Origin: CANJSG01 sp038203875
GTDB lineage: Bacteria; Verrucomicrobiota; Verrucomicrobiia; Limisphaerales; CANJSG01
Reading direction: 5' to 3'
DNA length: 8,523 bases
NCBI GenBank assembly: GCA_038203875.1
Contig: JBBRDN010000201.1
Location: 1 to 8,523, forward strand
The notes beneath the pieces are model-generated. The model had not been told where the DNA came from. It worked only from the letters and a program-made list of their open reading frames with translations, and did not search any database. A program made the position numbers and the translations under genes. Positions 4,938-8,523 of this stretch are shown here, piece by piece; positions within the stretch are counted from its first letter, which is position 1; each line of letters opens with the position of its first letter.

Positions 4938-7900
4938 GACGCCGCAGGCGGAAGAAGGCCGGCGCGTTGGTCGGGGGGAGAAGAATTTCATGATAGCCGC
5001 CAACGATTGGCGGATTGGTGGCGGCTGGATTCCAGCTCAATGGCGGAGTCAGACCGGAGACCCGTTCCAGTTCAAAGCCGGTGGCGTTGGTCGGCCACGA
5101 AACGATGACGTTGGTTCCATTCAGCCGGATGGCCAGCGCAGGCAGCACGGTGACATTGACGGCAGCGGCGGCGAGGTTGTCTCCGCTGCTGGCATCTAGG
5201 CCGTTGGCGGAGACGGTGGCGGTATTGATGTGCGGGCCTCCATCGGCAAAAAAGAGCGTGAGGGTCGCGGTCGCGCTGCCGGCGGGAGCAAGCGTGCCGA
5301 GGGCGCAGGCAAACACGCCGTTGGTATATGACCAAGTGCCTTGGCTGGCGGTAGCGGATTGAAACTGCGCGTCGGCAGGCAGCGGGTCGGAGAGATAGAC
5401 ACCGGTGGCGGTTTGCGCGCCGTTGTTGGTCACGCGCAGGGTGAACGTCACCGGCACACCGGCGAAGGCGTTGCTCACGGAGGCGGTTTTGCCCAGCGCC
5501 AGATCGGGCGTCGGCGATGGACTGACCACGACGTCCACAAACGCTGTCCTGCCGCTTTTGGAAATGGTGATCCGGGTTTCGCCGCCGCCGCGTGCCATCA
5601 TCACTCCGTTGGTTTCCACGGTGACGATGTTGGTGTCGGCGGAGAGATACGTCGTGCCGGCGCTGGGGTCGGTGACGTTGCGCGGCCGGTCAAAATAGAC
5701 GCCGTTGACGATGATTTGCTGCTGGTCACCTAGGCGGGTGAAAATGAAGCGCCGGGGCGCGGCTTCGAGATAGTTCAAGGATGCCAGCGGCGTGACGGAA
5801 AGGGTTTGGGTGCCCCACCACAGGTTGGAGGCGGTATCCGTCGCAAAGTAGCTCACGGGATAATCACCCACGGCGTCCGCCGGGATCGCCACCAGGAAAT
5901 CAAAGGTAGCGTTGGTGGCCGCCAATGCGGCGTTGGGCGTGCGGAGAAGCACGGAACTGAAATTCGTTCCCGGCGGTTCGGAGACTGAAATGCTGACGGA
6001 CATTCCGGAACTGGCGGCCGGCCCGGAGTTAAAGATCAAATTGATGGCGCTCAAAAACACCTGCAACAGCTTGTTCGGCCCCGGTGGCAGGGGGGGCGGC
6101 GGGGGCGAGGTCCAGCCGGTCGGAAAACCGGCCGCGTATTGGTCGCTGCTTGGCGGTGTTCGGTAGAGGGACAAACACTTTGCCACAACCGTGGAGTTGG
6201 TGGCCGCGCCAAGGTGCAGGTGGTTGTAGGTCGTCGTGGCATTGCCGGTGATGCCGGCGTTTTGACTGTCCACCGACACGATGAGGTCGCTGTCCGGGAC
6301 GGGCGTGAAAAACAGGGAGCCGAGTTTGAGTCCGGGGATGGCCTCCAAAGCACTGTAAAATCCCCCGAACGGCTGGGGCAGGGTCTTGAGATCCACGCCG
6401 AACGAGAAGTCGCCGACGATCACATGCGCGGCCACATCCGTGGCACGCTGGTTCATGTTGCTGTTGGCCAGGCTGGTCGTCAGCAGGTCTTCGCCGGCCC
6501 CGAGTTCCGGCGGCATCCCGTGCACGCTCATCTCGACTGCCAGCACGGCATGGACGGCTGCCAGGTCGTTGAGGTCGAGCCAGGTGAAGGCGCGCTTGAT
6601 CGCGTCGCCGAAGATGGCGCCGCGATGCGGCGAATCAATCGTGACCAGCCGGTTGATGTCGCCACGGAGGTAATTCTCGGGCCGATTGTAGTCGGCGCGG
6701 CCCGCGTAGAGGCGGCTCAACACGCCGCCCATGCTGTGCGCGAAAATGTCCGCGCGTGTGCTGGCGAAGTTCTGCTCGCGCAGGGCGTTGCGGGCGTTCC
6801 CGAGCGCCTTCGGGATTTCCGTCGCGTTGCCCGCAAATGAAATGGAGTTGGGATACGACGGGCCGAAAATCTGCACGCCCAGTTCTTCCTGTTGGAACCT
6901 CGTTTCAAAACCGGCAAACGACTGCGCGCGATCCGACCAGACCCCGTGCAGGACGATGAGCGGCGGGCGGACGACCACGATCGAAACGGTTTGCGTGACC
7001 GCCGCGCCGACGTCCGGCTGAAATCGCGCCTGCATTCCGATGATGCGCTGCGGGCGGAGGGAGTCACTGGTGTTGGTGCGGTGAAAAATCCCCGGTGCGC
7101 GATACAACAAGTAGGCGCGCGGACCCTGCACCGTGGAAGTGGTGTGTTCCCCCAACGAATCAAAACCCGCCCCGCCCTCCACCCGGCCGATGGAGCCATC
7201 CATGACGGGGTTGCCGGTCACGCCCGTCGCGCCGCCGTCGGCACGCAGGCTCAACGTCAGCGTGCCGCTGTTGGTGGTGCTCATCCGCACGACGAGCGCG
7301 GAGGCGGCGTCTGTGGCAGTTCCCACACGCCGGATCGAGAGCCGGTTGAGTGTGTCGAGATCCGCCGTTACGCCGGCGCCGGTGAAAACGTTGCTCACTG
7401 CCGAATCAGCGGGGTCGAGCAGTTCGATTTTGAACTGCGCCGGGGGCACGTTCAAGGGCCGCAGCAGGAATCCCTTGGTCAGGCCGCCGTTCTTGCCGTA
7501 TCCGACAATTTCGCCCGCGTCGTTGATGCCGTAAGCACCGTCGAGATCCCACGCGGGGCTGGCCGCAATGACGTTCTGCAAATCCGTCATCACGCCGTTC
7601 GTCCACAGCACCGCGCTGCTGGAGCCGGCCACGCCCACGACATCGCCGCGGTTGTTCAGCCCCAGCGGCTGGCCCGTGCTGTAGCCGCTGGGCAGGGTCA
7701 ACGCCGTCATGCCGTTGGAAGGCGTCCAAATGAACGGCTCGCGAAAGCTGGTGGAATTATACATGTAGCCGACGACGGTGCCGCTGTTGTTGAAGGCCAC
7801 CGCGACGCTGTTGCTACGCGTGCCAAGCGTGTGGAGGTCGTGCATCGCGCCGTCCCAAAGAAACGCGTGCTTCACGTTGTTCGACGTTCCCGACGATCCG

Positions 7901-8478
7901 ACGACGACACCGCTGTCGTTGATGGCCACGCCGTCGGCGTCCACCCAGCCATTGTCTCCGGCGAGCGAAGGCAGGCGCGTCAGTGTTTTACCCGAGACCG
8001 TCGCAGGGCGATTGACCAGGACGAGCACTCCCGAGCCGGGAAAAGTTTCGACCTTCACCGAGGTCGAGCCAGTCACGATGGCGTCCCGGTTCAACCCGCG
8101 CGGCGTGAAATTCGTCACCGTCAACTGCGGCCAGGCGGGTAAACCAAAGAAGGAAATATCCCGTGCCGAGACGGAGTAGCTGAAATTTCCGGCGAACTGG
8201 CCGGCGTCATTCCTGCCATAAAGCGCCATCGTCGCGACCTCGGCGGGTTTGGCGACGCCGTAGTTTGTGTTGTTCTTCCAAACGAAATAGGGGAAGTCCG
8301 AATTGAAATTTTCACCCCAGACCTCGCCCTGCTGATTGATGCCGCGCGCCTCGCTGCGGAACGCTCCGGCCACGGTGCCGAGATCAATGATCTCGTAGAG
8401 GACTGAGGCCTGGGCCAGCGGAAGCACCAGAAACAAGCAGACTACAGCAGCGCTGGTCGCGTTGAAGGAAGGTTTCAT
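4933..8478 (-). CDS. Secreted multidomain protein: HAF repeats, lipase-type hydrolase, Ig-like, DUF11-like
   Basis: This 1181-residue exported protein has a signal peptide (1-24, cleavage after AQA). Seven HAF-type repeats follow, with asparagines at 48, 90, 130, 187, 230, 275 and 319 and the pattern N-x-x-G-x-x-V-G; HAFLW is at 204-208. A beta-rich linker runs to about 505. The alpha/beta hydrolase starts at LIVLHG (His511). Its nucleophile elbow is AHSMGG (Ser582), and DSDLIVSVD (Asp731) and NHLHLG (His753 or His755) complete a likely triad, so it probably cleaves esters or lipids outside the cytoplasm. A proline linker (791-801) leads to an uncharacterised beta region, a BIG2-like Ig domain (about 898-985), a DUF11-like domain (about 990-1100) and a C-terminal beta domain ending FFRLRRP. 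ATG 8478 has AGAAG six bases upstream; an in-frame TTG at 8484 would abut that site. Substrate unknown. Confidence 0.85.
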   Translation of the reverse strand: MKPSFNATSAAVVCLFLVLPLAQASVLYEIIDLGTVAGAFRSEARGINQQGEVWGENFNSDFPYFVWKNNTNYGVAKPAEVATMALYGRNDAGQFAGNFSYSVSARDISFFGLPAWPQLTVTNFTPRGLNRDAIVTGSTSVKVETFPGSGVLVLVNRPATVSGKTLTRLPSLAGDNGWVDADGVAINDSGVVVGSSGTSNNVKHAFLWDGAMHDLHTLGTRSNSVAVAFNNSGTVVGYMYNSTSFREPFIWTPSNGMTALTLPSGYSTGQPLGLNNRGDVVGVAGSSSAVLWTNGVMTDLQNVIAASPAWDLDGAYGINDAGEIVGYGKNGGLTKGFLLRPLNVPPAQFKIELLDPADSAVSNVFTGAGVTADLDTLNRLSIRRVGTATDAASALVVRMSTTNSGTLTLSLRADGGATGVTGNPVMDGSIGRVEGGAGFDSLGEHTTSTVQGPRAYLLYRAPGIFHRTNTSDSLRPQRIIGMQARFQPDVGAAVTQTVSIVVVRPPLIVLHGVWSDRAQSFAGFETRFQQEELGVQIFGPSYPNSISFAGNATEIPKALGNARNALREQNFASTRADIFAHSMGGVLSRLYAGRADYNRPENYLRGDINRLVTIDSPHRGAIFGDAIKRAFTWLDLNDLAAVHAVLAVEMSVHGMPPELGAGEDLLTTSLANSNMNQRATDVAAHVIVGDFSFGVDLKTLPQPFGGFYSALEAIPGLKLGSLFFTPVPDSDLIVSVDSQNAGITGNATTTYNHLHLGAATNSTVVAKCLSLYRTPPSSDQYAAGFPTGWTSPPPPPLPPGPNKLLQVFLSAINLIFNSGPAASSGMSVSISVSEPPGTNFSSVLLRTPNAALAATNATFDFLVAIPADAVGDYPVSYFATDTASNLWWGTQTLSVTPLASLNYLEAAPRRFIFTRLGDQQQIIVNGVYFDRPRNVTDPSAGTTYLSADTNIVTVETNGVMMARGGGETRITISKSGRTAFVDVVVSPSPTPDLALGKTASVSNAFAGVPVTFTLRVTNNGAQTATGVYLSDPLPADAQFQSATASQGTWSYTNGVFACALGTLAPAGSATATLTLFFADGGPHINTATVSANGLDASSGDNLAAAAVNVTVLPALAIRLNGTNVIVSWPTNATGFELERVSGLTPPLSWNPAATNPPIVGGYHEILLPPTNAPAFFRLRRP

Positions 8479-8523
8479 ACGCAACTTCTACGATATGAGG
8501 GCGGCCCGGCTGGACTATCAACT

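Noticed and set aside
6892..8142. 416-codon + strand frame opposite the secreted hydrolase
   Set aside because: Same reason: Arg/His/Ala-rich shadow of a well-supported coding frame.
8490..8523. Promoter for the secreted hydrolase (TTGATA and CATATC on the minus strand, 18 nt apart)
   Set aside because: The -35-like box is good but the -10 box matches poorly, and the window ends too close to judge context.

Overview
The window looks like chromosomal DNA from a GC-rich, Gram-negative Verrucomicrobia-type bacterium, probably of the Pedosphaera/Limisphaerales kind. This is inferred from several signs. There is a Tat-exported Gfo/Idh/MocA oxidoreductase and a very large secreted protein with HAF repeats, a DUF11-like domain and a C-terminus ending in FFRLR. 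The threonyl-tRNA synthetase has no TGS domain. A 'CCACGAATgaACACcAAT'-type intergenic repeat is also present, of a kind I recall between genes in this group. No database search was possible.

Layout. (1) 167-1483 (+): Tat-exported, probably lipid-anchored NAD(P)-dependent oxidoreductase. (2) 1568-2062 (+): LURP-one-related / tubby-C-like small protein. (3) 2079-2558 (-): SRPBCC-fold protein, convergent with gene 2 across a 16-nt gap. (4) 2559-2923: a 365-nt divergent intergenic region. (5) 2924-4930 (+): thrS. (6) 4933-8478 (-): a roughly 1180-residue secreted protein combining seven HAF repeats, a lipase-type alpha/beta hydrolase, an Ig-like domain, a DUF11-like domain and a C-terminal beta domain. 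It converges with thrS, and the two stop codons lie in one 12-bp palindrome. No tRNA, rRNA, CRISPR array or transposase gene was seen.

The most interesting part is the thrS leader. On the + strand, 283 nt upstream of thrS, a textbook Shine-Dalgarno (AAGGAG) precedes a 23-codon reading frame. That frame ends in four consecutive threonine codons, one leucine codon and a stop. It is followed at once by a strong hairpin and then by a second hairpin with a GCAA loop and a T5 tract, which looks like an intrinsic terminator. A Thr-rich leader peptide plus a terminator upstream of the gene that charges tRNA-Thr is the layout of ribosome-mediated transcription attenuation, as known for E. coli thrL-thrABC and pheM-pheST. 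A clean, mutually exclusive antiterminator could not be drawn by hand, so the mechanism is a hypothesis. A 126-bp inverted-repeat element sits between this leader and the thrS start codon and seems to have been inserted there.

Within thrS, a 54-codon segment just before the zinc-ligand cysteine interrupts the catalytic domain. Its codon usage differs sharply from both flanks, so it may be a recent in-frame insertion. The other genes do not form an obvious pathway with thrS.
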